Below are positions 27,768-36,391 of a stretch of DNA of 64,000 nucleotides, piece by piece. The notes under the pieces were generated by a model. It was not told the origin of the DNA, did not search any database, and saw only the letters and a list, made by a program, of their open reading frames with translations. The position numbers were made by a program, and so were the translations under genes. The number at the start of each line of letters is the position of its first letter. Position 1 is the stretch's first letter. The DNA is from Pseudomonas sp. ADAK13 (GTDB lineage Bacteria; Pseudomonadota; Gammaproteobacteria; Pseudomonadales; Pseudomonadaceae): positions 5,642,001 through 5,706,000 of the forward strand of contig NZ_CP052860.1 in the NCBI RefSeq assembly GCF_012935715.1. Direction: 5' to 3'.

Positions 27768-28619
27768 TTACTTTTCCCAGTCAGCCTTGGGAATCAACAG
27801 GCCGTGGTTGCCGTTATAGGCGGCGCGCTCGGGTTGTTTCCAGCCCTCCAGCAGCGCGTCGTCGAGGCGGTAGATCTCAACCCCCAGCGGCCGGCAGACC
27901 TTCAGCGGGTCTTCGGCGTCCGGCCCCCACATCGGCAGCGACAGGTCGCCACCGGGGCAGGTGGAGAGGGCGCACAGCAGGTCGATTTCGGCAAAGAACT
28001 CCAGGTAGTCGCCCTGCTTGGCCGGGCAGGCTTTCATGAAGTACATGTCGTCGTGATTGAGGCCGGTGCACTGGAAGATGTTCAGCACGTCGTGCACGTC
28101 GAACTCGGTCAGGCCGTGGGGCAGCACCGCACGGGTCAGGTTGGAGTGGCAGTGGTGGTGGAAGTCTTCGCCGGTGAGCATCTTGTTCACGTAAGGGTCG
28201 CAGCGCGTGCCCAGTAAGTCGTGCAGGCGCCCGCCGTGTTCGTCGATGCCGTAGTCGGCCAGGCTGTCGTCGGTGATGGTGACCATCGGCCGCAAAAACG
28301 GCAGGTTCGACCACAGGCGGTCGTAGGTCGTGACGTGGGCGCCTTGCAGTTGGCGGGTGCGTGCCGCCCACATGCGTTCGCGGGGGTCGTTGGCGCTCCA
28401 CACATTGAAGTCGCCGACCTGCGGGCCAACCGGTGTGGTCACGCGGAACACATGGCCCGCCGGGACTTTCCAGGCGCGGCCGGTGCGGATCGGCACTTCG
28501 AACTGCTCGATCAGGGTGCGGCCATCCCGGGACTCGCGCACGCGGTCATAGAAAGCCTTGTCGACCTGCAAGGCAGCACCTTTGCTGACTTGGTAGGCGG
28601 CTGGGTAGTCCTTGTACAT
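27768..28619 (-). CDS. DUF1989 protein (urea-carboxylase-associated / carboxyguanidine-deiminase-like family)
   Basis: A 283-residue cytoplasmic protein of the DUF1989 family, recognised by VGDFNVWSANDPRERMW, LGTRCDPY, FHHHCHSNL, DVLNIFQCTG and the conserved ALSTCPGGDLS. Known members are the urea amidolyase-associated proteins, shown in some bacteria to be carboxyguanidine deiminase subunits. Conserved Cys and His residues suggest metal binding or nucleophilic hydrolysis of a C-N bond. Here it is a single subunit beside a polar amino-acid-type importer and a GntR regulator, so it may process the imported nitrogen compound. The substrate is not deducible. Confidence 0.85.
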   Translation of the reverse strand: MYKDYPAAYQVSKGAALQVDKAFYDRVRESRDGRTLIEQFEVPIRTGRAWKVPAGHVFRVTTPVGPQVGDFNVWSANDPRERMWAARTRQLQGAHVTTYDRLWSNLPFLRPMVTITDDSLADYGIDEHGGRLHDLLGTRCDPYVNKMLTGEDFHHHCHSNLTRAVLPHGLTEFDVHDVLNIFQCTGLNHDDMYFMKACPAKQGDYLEFFAEIDLLCALSTCPGGDLSLPMWGPDAEDPLKVCRPLGVEIYRLDDALLEGWKQPERAAYNGNHGLLIPKADWEK

Positions 28620-28633
28620 GGTGGGTCCTCGCT

Positions 28634-29299
28634 TCAGGGTTTTGGGTGGCTGCTGAGGATGTCCAGCAGCAGCGATTCGGAGTCGTTGAGGTAGCTGGCG
28701 AGGGCTTCGCCGGCGGCTTGTTTGTGGCCGTCCACCAACAGGTCGTGGATCTGCCGGTCACGTTCCAGCCAGGGCCTCTGGAAGGTTTCCTCGCTGGGCG
28801 CGTTGGAAAACACCAGGCGCATCTGGGCCGCAATATGGGTGAAAAACTCGTCGAATAACGGGCTGCGCATCAGCCCGACGATGTGTTGGTGAAACCGCAG
28901 GCTGTGGGTACCGAAGGCTTGCCAGTTCTCGCGGTCCTGGGCCAGTTGCGCGGCCTCGATGGCTTCCAGCATCAGGTCGGACTGGTACTCGCGCAGCGGC
29001 TTGCTGGCGGCAATCGCTTGCAACTCCAAGGTGCGCCGCACCTTGAAGATGTCGCGCACTTCATCCACCCCCAGGCGGCGCACGATCACGCCTTTATTGC
29101 GCACGTAACTGGTCAGGCCTTCACGGCCCAGGTGGTGCAAGGCTTCGCGCACGGTGTTGCGCGACGCGTTGTAGGCGTTGACCAGGTCGCTCTCCACCAG
29201 CGGCATGCCGGGCAGCAGGCGGCCGCCGATGATGTCTTCGCGCAGTTCGATGGCAACCTGGTCGGCCAGCGACAGGCTGGGTTCCTTGGCTTGACTCAC
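28634..29299 (-). CDS. GntR-family regulator (FadR/FCD type)
   Basis: A 221-residue regulator: a winged helix-turn-helix (about residues 10-75; VNAYNASRNTVREALHHLGREGL is the DNA-reading part) and an all-helical FCD ligand domain with conserved His residues (FHQHIVGLM, HIAAQMR). FCD proteins usually bind small carboxylates or amino acids through a metal. I chose the GTG at 29299 because AAGGAG lies seven bases before it; a GTG at 29320 overlapping the transporter stop is the alternative. It lies in the operon it probably represses; a perfect palindrome of FadR-family type is found upstream of the operon at 31726-31742. Confidence 0.88.
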   Translation of the reverse strand: MSQAKEPSLSLADQVAIELREDIIGGRLLPGMPLVESDLVNAYNASRNTVREALHHLGREGLTSYVRNKGVIVRRLGVDEVRDIFKVRRTLELQAIAASKPLREYQSDLMLEAIEAAQLAQDRENWQAFGTHSLRFHQHIVGLMRSPLFDEFFTHIAAQMRLVFSNAPSEETFQRPWLERDRQIHDLLVDGHKQAAGEALASYLNDSESLLLDILSSHPKP

Positions 29300-29316
29300 G
29301 GTGGGGCTCCTTGGGC

Positions 29317-30825
29317 TCACGCCAGTTGGACGTCTTTGAGGAACTTGGTCATGCGTTCGCTGCGTTGTTCGAGCATGTCACGGGGTGCGGCGTCCTGGAT
29401 AATCTCGCCGCCTTCCATGAACACCACGCGATCGGAAAGCTTGAACGCGAAGTTCATTTCATGGGTGACGATGACCATGGTCATGCCTTCGCGGGCCAGT
29501 TCTTCGATCACCGCCAGCACGTCGCCCACCAGTTCCGGGTCGAGGGCCGAGGTGGGCTCATCAAACAGCATCACCGAAGGCCGCATCGCCAGGGCCCGGG
29601 CAATTGCCACGCGCTGCTGTTGGCCGCCGGACAACTGGTGCGGGTATTTGCCGGCGTGCTCCAGCATGCCCACCTTGCGCAGCAGGGCGAGGCTCAACAG
29701 GCGCAGTTCTTCGCCGCCGCCGTGGGCATGGTAGACGGGCGCCAGCATCACGTTCTCAAGCGCGGTTTTGTGCGGGAACAGGTTGAACCCCTGGAACACC
29801 ATGCCCACATGCACGATGCCGCGCATATGCACCTTGTGGCCCAGTGCGCCTTGCGGCTCCCGGGTACCGCGCAGGAACGGCTGGCCTTGCAGGGTGATTT
29901 CGCCCCGGTCCAGGCTTTCGAGGCCGTTCATGGTGCGAATCAGCGTGGTCTTGCCTGAGCCCGACGGGCCGATGATCGACACCACCTCGCCCCAGCGCAC
30001 ATTCAGTTCAACGCCCTTGAGCACTTCCAGGTCGCCATAGGCCTTGCGCACGGCGCGGGCCTGCAAGGCGAACTCGCCAGGCTCGGCCTGGCCGGCTGCA
30101 CGCCGTGTCGCCACCCCGTCGAGTTCGGCGGGGGCGATGGCCTTGGGTTTTCGGCGGGTCACGTCCAGGTGGTTTTCCAGCACCCGCAACAGCCAGCTGA
30201 ACACCGTCACGATGAACACGTAATAGAACGCCACGGCCAGCATGGTCTCCATCACCAGGAAGTTCTGGGTGTAGAGCTGTTGGCCCACCAGCAGGATTTC
30301 CGAGAGCGAAATCACTGACACCAGCGAGGTGAGCTTGACGATAGTGATGTACTCGTTGGCCAGGGTCGGCAGTGCCACCCGCAGCGCCTGGGGCACCACA
30401 ATCAAGCGCTGCACGCCGCGATAACCGACGCCCAGCGCCTTGCCGGCTTCGCGCTGGCCCTTGACCACCGCCAGCAGGCCGCCGCGATGGATCTCGGCAA
30501 TGTAGGCCGCCTCACTCAGCACCAGGGCGATCAGGCCCGCCGAGTAAGGGTTGGACAGCACCACGCTGGTGGACGGAAACACCTGCGGCAGGTTGTAGAC
30601 GAAGATCAGCAGGACCAGCAACGGCAGGCTGCGGAAGAACCAGATGTAGGCGCCGGCGGAGTCCCGCAGCCAACGGCGTTCCGACTGCCGGGCCAGCGCC
30701 AGGAAAAACCCCAGCACAATGCCCAGCAGCCAGGTTTCCAGGCTCAGTTCAACCACAGTGCCGACGGCTCGCCAGAAGTCGCCGTTCCATAACAGGCCCA
30801 GGGTGTAGTGCCAATCGAATTGCAT
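29317..30825 (-). CDS. Polar amino-acid ABC importer, fused permease-ATPase
   Basis: A 502-residue fusion. Residues about 1-225 are a HisM/GlnP-type permease with a typical coupling motif (EAGKALGVGYRGVQRLIVVPQA). Residues about 250-500 are an ABC ATPase with Walker A GPSGSGKTT, signature LSGGQQQRVAIARAL and Walker B VMLFDEPTSALDPE. Fusions of these two components occur in a subset of amino-acid/opine importers. GGAGC six bases before the ATG at 30825 decides the start. The permease should dimerise, giving a complete transporter from one polypeptide plus the binding protein encoded upstream. Confidence 0.93.
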   Translation of the reverse strand: MQFDWHYTLGLLWNGDFWRAVGTVVELSLETWLLGIVLGFFLALARQSERRWLRDSAGAYIWFFRSLPLLVLLIFVYNLPQVFPSTSVVLSNPYSAGLIALVLSEAAYIAEIHRGGLLAVVKGQREAGKALGVGYRGVQRLIVVPQALRVALPTLANEYITIVKLTSLVSVISLSEILLVGQQLYTQNFLVMETMLAVAFYYVFIVTVFSWLLRVLENHLDVTRRKPKAIAPAELDGVATRRAAGQAEPGEFALQARAVRKAYGDLEVLKGVELNVRWGEVVSIIGPSGSGKTTLIRTMNGLESLDRGEITLQGQPFLRGTREPQGALGHKVHMRGIVHVGMVFQGFNLFPHKTALENVMLAPVYHAHGGGEELRLLSLALLRKVGMLEHAGKYPHQLSGGQQQRVAIARALAMRPSVMLFDEPTSALDPELVGDVLAVIEELAREGMTMVIVTHEMNFAFKLSDRVVFMEGGEIIQDAAPRDMLEQRSERMTKFLKDVQLA

Positions 30826-30841
30826 ACGTGTGCTCCGTGTT

Positions 30842-31687
30842 TCAGTTACCCAGTGCCGCACTGATCTCGGCGGCGTTCGGCTCGGCCAGGTTGTAGCGCG
30901 CCAGCAGCTTGCCGTAGCTGCCGTCCTGCTTGATCTGGCTCAGGGCGCCGGTGAGTTCCTGGAGCAGCGCCGGGTTTTCCTTGCGCACGGCCAGGCCGAC
31001 CACCACCGGGTAGATCAACTCGTTGGAGCTGATCACGGTTTTGCCTTGCAGTTTTTCCACGGTGATCTTGGCCACCGCCGCGTCTTCCATCTGCACATCC
31101 ACCGCCTGGGCCAGCAGGGCCTGGGCGGCTTCCGGCGAGGTCGGGAACTCGCGGGATTCAATCGCCGGCTTGCCCGCTGGGAGGCAGTATTCAGCCGAGA
31201 CTTTGTTCAGTTTCGGCACCCAGGAGGCGCCCTTGATCGAACCGACGCGCTTGCCGCACAGGTCTTCCGGACGTTGGGGCTTGAAGTCTCCGGTGCTGAG
31301 CACCATCAGCGAAGAACCGGTCTTCAGGTAGCTGAGGAAATCCACCTGCTTGGCGCGTTCGGGCGTGACATACAGCGCCGAGGCCACTACGTCGAAACGT
31401 TGCGCGTTGACGCCGAGGATCAGGTTGGCGAAACGGGTGTCGAGAAAACGCGGTTTCACCCCCAACTGCTTGCCCATCAACTGCATGAACTCCGGGTCGA
31501 AACCGGCCGGCGTCTTTTGCTCAAGGTAGGTGTAGGGCGGGTAGGTGAGGTCAGAGCCGATCGACAGCTCGCCCGGTTTGAGGGTGCCTTTGATCTCGGC
31601 CGCCGACACTAGCGGCGCCACACACGCCAGGGTGATCGCTAGCCCCAGGGTGCGCATGGTGTTCTTGCCCGTCAGACCTTTTTGCAT
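30842..31687 (-). CDS. Polar amino-acid-type ABC importer, periplasmic binding protein
   Basis: A 281-residue family 3 extracellular solute-binding protein. Signal peptide MRTLGLAITLACVAPLVSAA follows a ten-residue leader; a start at this inner ATG is possible. SIGSDLTYPPYTYLEQKTPA and GFDPEFMQLMGKQL are the family's N-terminal signature. It binds an unknown polar or charged amino acid or a related nitrogen compound. First gene of the operon SBP, permease-ATPase, GntR, DUF1989; the operator-like palindrome lies 39 bases upstream. Confidence 0.9.
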   Translation of the reverse strand: MQKGLTGKNTMRTLGLAITLACVAPLVSAAEIKGTLKPGELSIGSDLTYPPYTYLEQKTPAGFDPEFMQLMGKQLGVKPRFLDTRFANLILGVNAQRFDVVASALYVTPERAKQVDFLSYLKTGSSLMVLSTGDFKPQRPEDLCGKRVGSIKGASWVPKLNKVSAEYCLPAGKPAIESREFPTSPEAAQALLAQAVDVQMEDAAVAKITVEKLQGKTVISSNELIYPVVVGLAVRKENPALLQELTGALSQIKQDGSYGKLLARYNLAEPNAAEISAALGN

Positions 31688-31725
31688 GTTCGTCGCCTCG
31701 GTTGCTGGATACAGGGGGGTGATTT

Positions 31726-31742
31726 GGATTGTTCAACAATCC
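31726..31742. promoter_or_regulatory. Perfect 8-1-8 palindrome, predicted GntR operator
   Basis: GGATTGTT-C-AACAATCC is a perfect inverted repeat, 39-55 bases before the first gene of the importer operon. The TTGT-N3-ACAA core fits sites bound by FadR/FCD-type GntR proteins. The operon contains such a regulator, so autoregulation is the simplest reading. Confidence 0.65.
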
Positions 31743-31908
31743 TGTATTAGCAAGTAAGCGGTTATCGTGCCAACTAATGGTTTTTCGAGGTTTCTGATGG
31801 GTTTCGACGCGTGAGAGAGCTGTTTTTTGTAAGCGCGCACACCAATTCGGGGCAATTCGTTACCGGGCGCCACGTTGTGAGGCAGGCATTTCGCGGACCA
31901 TAAAGGAC

Positions 31909-31927
31909 GCACTTATTGATAAAGTGC
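31909..31927. promoter_or_regulatory. Inverted repeat just upstream of the DHA2 exporter
   Basis: GCACTT-N7-AAGTGC (arms of six, loop ATTGATA) lies 27 bases before the exporter ATG. It could be an operator or a small hairpin in the 5' leader. No regulator gene is next to it except benR further downstream. Confidence 0.35.
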
Positions 31928-31953
31928 CGATTCAAAATCGTGGGTGACCCGCA

Positions 31954-33354
31954 ATGACGTCGACCTCCCAACGCCGCTCAACCCTGATTGCCTTGCTGGT
32001 CGCCGTCACCTTCTTCATGGAGAACCTCGATGCCACGGTGATCGCCACCGCATTGCCGGACATCGCCAAGACCTTCGGCGTGGGCGCGGTGGACGTGAAC
32101 ATCGGCATGAGCGCCTACATGCTTGCCGTCGCGGTGTTCATTCCCATCAGCGGCTGGCTGGCGGACCGCTTTGGCTCGCGCTTGGTGTTCGGCTGGGCGA
32201 TCGTGCTGTTCAGCCTGTCGTCATTGTTGTGCGGCTTGAGCGACAGCCTGCAGACCTTCGTCGCCGCTCGCGTGTTGCAGGGCATCAGCGGGGCGATGAT
32301 GGTGCCGGTAGGGCGCCTGGCGGTGTTGCGGGCTACCGAGAAAAAAGACTTGGTACGGGCGATTTCATTTATCACCTGGCCTGGTCTGGTGGCCCCGATA
32401 CTTGGGCCGCCGGTAGGCGGTTTTATCGTCACTCACGCATCTTGGCCGTGGATTTTCTACCTCAACCTGCCGCTGGGCCTGTTGGCATTGATCGCCACGC
32501 GGATGTTGATCCCCAAGCATGACGAGGTCGATTCCAGGGCGTTCGATTTCAGGGGCTTCCTGCTGGTGGGCGTTGCCAGTGCGGCGCTGCTGTACGGTGT
32601 CGAACTGCTCGGTCAAAGCCGTGGCAGTTTGTTACAGGGCCTGTTACTCAGCGGTGCAGGGGTGATGCTCGGTGCCTTTGCCTGGCGCCATATGCGCCGG
32701 CATGCCCAGCCGTTGATGGCGCTGGGTGTGGTGAGCGTGCGCACCTTCAGCGTGTGCCTGTGTGGCGGGTCGGTTTTCCGGGTGGCCATCAGCACTTTGC
32801 CGTTCCTGCTGCCGTTGATGTTTCAACTGGCCTTCGGGCTGTCTGCCTTCGATGCGGGGTTGCTGGTGCTGGCGGTCTTCGCGGGCAACCTGGCGATGAA
32901 ACCCTTTACCACCTCGGTCATGCAGCGTTGGGGCTTCCGCCCGGTGCTGATGATCAACGGCATCCTTGGCGTACTGGCGATTGCGGCGTGTGCATGGCTG
33001 GATGAGCGTATGAGCTGGGCGCTGATCCTGTTCATTCTGTTCGTGGGCGGCCTGTCACGCTCGATGCAGTTCACCTTGTTCAACACCCTGGGGTTTGCCG
33101 ATATTCCCAAGGCGCAGATGAGCGACGCTTCAACCTTGTTCAGCATGTTCTTCCAACTGAGCATGGCCATGGGCGTGGCGATTGGCGCGCTGTTGTTACG
33201 TTTTGCCATGAATTTACACGGCAACACCGGGCAGTCCGCGACCGCCGATTTCCAGCTGACGTTTCTGTGGGTGGCGGTGATCGCAGGCGTGGCGTTGCTG
33301 GATAACCTGCGGCTGCCGCCCCGGGCGGGTGAGTCGGTGCTGCAGCGAAAGTGA
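31954..33354 (+). CDS. MFS multidrug exporter, DHA2 family (MdtD/EmrB-like)
   Basis: A 466-residue major-facilitator transporter. ENLDATVIATALPDIAKTFG is the DHA2 signature in the first membrane segment (motif D1). LADRFGSRLVFGW is the loop 2-3 motif A, and GPPVGGFIV is motif C, which marks drug/H+ antiporters. About 13-14 hydrophobic segments fit the family. Substrates unknown; it lies upstream of benR on the same strand with a 120-base gap, so a link to aromatic compounds is possible but unproven. No strong ribosome-binding site precedes the ATG. Confidence 0.88.
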   Translation: MTSTSQRRSTLIALLVAVTFFMENLDATVIATALPDIAKTFGVGAVDVNIGMSAYMLAVAVFIPISGWLADRFGSRLVFGWAIVLFSLSSLLCGLSDSLQTFVAARVLQGISGAMMVPVGRLAVLRATEKKDLVRAISFITWPGLVAPILGPPVGGFIVTHASWPWIFYLNLPLGLLALIATRMLIPKHDEVDSRAFDFRGFLLVGVASAALLYGVELLGQSRGSLLQGLLLSGAGVMLGAFAWRHMRRHAQPLMALGVVSVRTFSVCLCGGSVFRVAISTLPFLLPLMFQLAFGLSAFDAGLLVLAVFAGNLAMKPFTTSVMQRWGFRPVLMINGILGVLAIAACAWLDERMSWALILFILFVGGLSRSMQFTLFNTLGFADIPKAQMSDASTLFSMFFQLSMAMGVAIGALLLRFAMNLHGNTGQSATADFQLTFLWVAVIAGVALLDNLRLPPRAGESVLQRK

Positions 33355-33474
33355 ACCACGATACCTTCGGGGTATGAAGCCACACCTATTGAATATTGGA
33401 CGGCCTGCATCCCCGGCATCACCCTGCGTTGAAGTAGGGCTTTAGGGGCCAATAATAATAAAAGAGGCGCAACC

Positions 33475-34434
33475 ATGACCGTGCTATTGAGTGAGCGCAG
33501 CCAGATATTTGATCGTGCCGATGCCTATGTGGTGTCGGATTATGTCAACCAGCATGTGGGCAGCCACCGCATCCGCTTGCCCCCGAAGGGGCGCCCGCAG
33601 GCCAGTATCAGCCATCGGACCTTTTCCAGCCTGGACCTGTGCCGTATCAGCTACGGCGCTCCGGTCAGGGTGACGTCGGTCGCGCTGCAAACGATTTATC
33701 ACCTGCAGATCCTGCTCAACGGCCATTGCCGCTCGGCCGCCCGTGGCGAGGAGCAGGTATTCGGGCCGGGGGAAATCCTGCTGATCAACCCGGATGACCC
33801 GGTGGACCTGACCTATTCCGCAGACTGCGAAAAATTCATCATCAAGCTGCCGGTTCGCCTGTTGGAAAACGCCTGCCTGGAGCAGCACTGGACGCTGCCC
33901 CAGGATGGCATCCGGTTCGCGGCGACGCGCCATGTGCTGACCGAAATGGGCGGATTCCTGCCGTTGCTCGGGCTGATTTGCCACGAAGCCGAAAATGCCG
34001 CAGAGCCCGAACTGCAAGGCCTGTATGAACGTGTCGTCGCCAACAAGCTGCTGGCGCTGCTGGGCAGCAATGTGCTGCGTGTGATGCCCCGGCCCGATCA
34101 ACGTGGCGGCTTTGAAGCGGTGCGCGAGTTTATCGAGGAGCATCTGACCGCGGACATCAGCATCGAACAACTGATGGCCATCGCCAAGGTCAGCGAGCGC
34201 TCCTTGTATACCTTGTTTGAACGCCAGGTCGGCGTTTCGCCACGTGACTATATTCGCCAACGCAAACTGGAGCGGGTGCACGCGGTATTGCTGCGGGGCA
34301 GCGCGCGCAGCGTCACCGAGGTGGCGCTGGACCACGGGTTCGTGCACCTGGGACGCTTCTCCGAGGCCTATCGCAAACGCTTTGGCGAGCTACCTTCCTA
34401 CACCTGGAAGCGCCGACTTGCGCCAGGCGGATAA
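33475..34434 (+). CDS. benR: BenR, XylS/AraC-type activator of the benzoate operon
   Basis: A 319-residue AraC-family activator. The N-terminal ligand domain (about 1-200) is followed by the two helix-turn-helix units (about 215-315; MAIAKVSERSLYTLFERQVG and ALDHGFVHLGRFSEAYRKRFG), closely resembling XylS. BenR activates benABC transcription when benzoate is bound. The gene is immediately upstream of benA, and the TGCA-N6-GGNTA sites it is expected to bind begin inside its own 3' end. Start ATG 33475 gives the normal length. Confidence 0.93.
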   Translation: MTVLLSERSQIFDRADAYVVSDYVNQHVGSHRIRLPPKGRPQASISHRTFSSLDLCRISYGAPVRVTSVALQTIYHLQILLNGHCRSAARGEEQVFGPGEILLINPDDPVDLTYSADCEKFIIKLPVRLLENACLEQHWTLPQDGIRFAATRHVLTEMGGFLPLLGLICHEAENAAEPELQGLYERVVANKLLALLGSNVLRVMPRPDQRGGFEAVREFIEEHLTADISIEQLMAIAKVSERSLYTLFERQVGVSPRDYIRQRKLERVHAVLLRGSARSVTEVALDHGFVHLGRFSEAYRKRFGELPSYTWKRRLAPGG

Positions 34435-34454
34435 CGAATTGCAGCCAGCGGATA
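34419..34454 (+). promoter_or_regulatory. BenR/XylS operator: two direct repeats 21 bp apart
   Basis: TGCGCCAGGCGGATA (34419-34433) and TGCAGCCAGCGGATA (34440-34454) match the XylS/BenR half-site TGCA-N6-GGNTA, with one mismatch in the first and none in the second. They are exactly 21 bp apart, as in the TOL Pm promoter. The first overlaps the benR stop codon (34432-34434). About 20 bases after the second is a TAAGGT-like element placed as the -10 of Pm is. Confidence 0.75.
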
Positions 34455-34519
34455 TTGACGGGTAGGGCAAGCACATAAGGTGGAGGGGCCTGATACAAGA
34501 ACAACCGAGGGCCTACCCC

Positions 34520-35896
34520 ATGATCAGCACATTCGACCGACTCGCCCGACAATTGCGCGACTCCGTCCAGGAAGATCCCGCCACCGGGGTGTTCCGTTGC
34601 CGCCGCGACATCTTCACCGACCCCGACCTGTTCGACCTGGAGATCAAGCACATTTTCGAAGGGGGTTGGGTCTACCTGGCCCATGAAAGCCAGGTGCCAG
34701 AGATCAACGATTACTTCACCACCTGGATCGGCCGCCAACCCGTGGTCATCACCCGTGATAAACAAGGCACGCTGCACGGCCTGGTCAACGCCTGTGCCCA
34801 CCGTGGCGCCATGCTCTGCCGCCGCAAACAAGGCAACAAAGGCTCGTTTACCTGCCCGTTCCACGGCTGGACCTTCAGCAACGCCGGCAAGCTGCTCAAA
34901 GTGAAAGACGCCAAGACCGGCGCCTATCCCGACAGCTTCGACTGTGACGGTTCCCACGACTTGAAACGCCTTGGCCGCTTTGAAAACTACCGCGGCTTCC
35001 TGTTCGGCAGCCTCAGCGAGACGGTACCGGAACTGAGCGATTACCTGGGGGAAACCCGGGTGATCATCGACCAGATGGTCGATCAGGCACCGCTGGGCCT
35101 GGAGGTGCTGCGGGGCAGTTCGTCGTATGTCTACGACGGCAACTGGAAGCTGCAGATCGAGAACGGCGCCGACGGCTATCACGTCAGTTCTGTGCACTGG
35201 AACTACTCGGCGACCATGGGCCGGCGCAACTATGAAGCCGAGGGCACCCGTACCGTGGACGCCAATGGCTGGTCGAAAAGCCTGGGCGGCGTGTACGCCT
35301 ATGAGCACGGCCATATCCTGCTGTGGACGCGCCTGCTTAACCCTGAAGTGCGCCCGGTGCATGCCCACCGTGAGGCGTTGGCCGAGCGCCTGGGCCAGGC
35401 GCGTGCTGACTTTATCGTCGATCAAACCCGCAACCTGTGCCTCTACCCGAACGTGTACCTGATGGACCAGTTCTCCACGCAAATCCGTGTGGTGCGGCCG
35501 ATCGCGGTCGACAAGACCGAAGTCACCATCTACTGCATGGCACCCAAGGGCGAAAGTGCCGAGGAACGCACCAGGCGCATTCGCCAGTACGAAGACTTCT
35601 TTAACGTCAGCGGCATGGGTACCCCAGACGACCTGGAAGAATTCCGCGCCTGCCAGACCGGCTACCAGGGCGCGACCACCCTGTGGAATGACCTCAGTCG
35701 CGGCGCGAAACAGTGGGTCGAAGGCCCTGACGAAAACGCCCGGGCCATGGGCATGAACCCGCAGCTCAGCGGCGTGAAAACCGAAGACGAAGGCCTGTTC
35801 GTGCGCCAGCACGCCCATTGGGCGCAAAGCCTGCAACGTGCGATCCAGCGGGAGCAACAAGGCCTGATCGCCACGGACAAGGAGGTGCTGTCATGA
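34520..35896 (+). CDS. benA: Benzoate 1,2-dioxygenase large (alpha) subunit
   Basis: A 458-residue Rieske non-haem iron oxygenase subunit. The Rieske 2Fe-2S cluster ligands are C92-x-H94 and C112-x2-H115 (CAHRG and CPFHGW). The mononuclear iron ligands are in DGYHVSSVH, His 221 and His 226, with the bridging Asp 218. With BenB it forms the oxygenase that turns benzoate into 1,6-dihydroxycyclohexadiene carboxylate, receiving electrons from BenC. The closely related XylX (toluate) is an alternative by sequence, but context with BenK and BenR favours benzoate. The stop overlaps the benB start (ATGA). Confidence 0.95.
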   Translation: MISTFDRLARQLRDSVQEDPATGVFRCRRDIFTDPDLFDLEIKHIFEGGWVYLAHESQVPEINDYFTTWIGRQPVVITRDKQGTLHGLVNACAHRGAMLCRRKQGNKGSFTCPFHGWTFSNAGKLLKVKDAKTGAYPDSFDCDGSHDLKRLGRFENYRGFLFGSLSETVPELSDYLGETRVIIDQMVDQAPLGLEVLRGSSSYVYDGNWKLQIENGADGYHVSSVHWNYSATMGRRNYEAEGTRTVDANGWSKSLGGVYAYEHGHILLWTRLLNPEVRPVHAHREALAERLGQARADFIVDQTRNLCLYPNVYLMDQFSTQIRVVRPIAVDKTEVTIYCMAPKGESAEERTRRIRQYEDFFNVSGMGTPDDLEEFRACQTGYQGATTLWNDLSRGAKQWVEGPDENARAMGMNPQLSGVKTEDEGLFVRQHAHWAQSLQRAIQREQQGLIATDKEVLS

Positions 35897-36381
35897 GTGC
35901 TTCCCGTGACCGCCTGCTGGACTTTCTGTACCGCGAAGCCCGCCTGCTGGACGACCGCCAGTGGGACGAATGGCTCGAATGTTACTCACCCAAAGTCGAG
36001 TACTGGATGCCTGCGTGGGACGACCACGACACCCTGACCGAAGACCCCCAGAGCGAAATTTCGCTGATCTATTACCCCAGCCGTGACGGCCTGGAAGACC
36101 GGGTGTTCCGGATCAAGACCGAGCGCTCCAGCGCCAGCACCCCGGAGCCTCGCACCGCGCACCTGATCACCAACCTCGAAGTACTGGCCGATGACGGCCA
36201 GAACGTGGAACTGCGTTTCAACTGGCAGACGCTCAGTCATCGGTACAAGACCACGGATACGTATTTCGGCACCTCGTTCTATCGCCTGGACATCAGCGCC
36301 GACCAACCGCTGATCACACGCAAGAAGGTCGTGCTGAAGAACGATTACATCCACCAGGTCATCGACATCTACCACATCTGA
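35893..36381 (+). CDS. benB: Benzoate 1,2-dioxygenase small (beta) subunit
   Basis: A 162-residue ring-hydroxylating dioxygenase beta subunit with the cone-shaped NTF2-like fold. Typical are FLYREARLLDDRQWDEWL at the N-terminus and RTAHLITNLEV in the centre. It assembles with BenA as an alpha3beta3 hexamer. The start at 35893 overlaps the benA stop and gives the usual length. Confidence 0.95.
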   Translation: MSASRDRLLDFLYREARLLDDRQWDEWLECYSPKVEYWMPAWDDHDTLTEDPQSEISLIYYPSRDGLEDRVFRIKTERSSASTPEPRTAHLITNLEVLADDGQNVELRFNWQTLSHRYKTTDTYFGTSFYRLDISADQPLITRKKVVLKNDYIHQVIDIYHI

Positions 36382-36391
36382 GGACGCGCCC

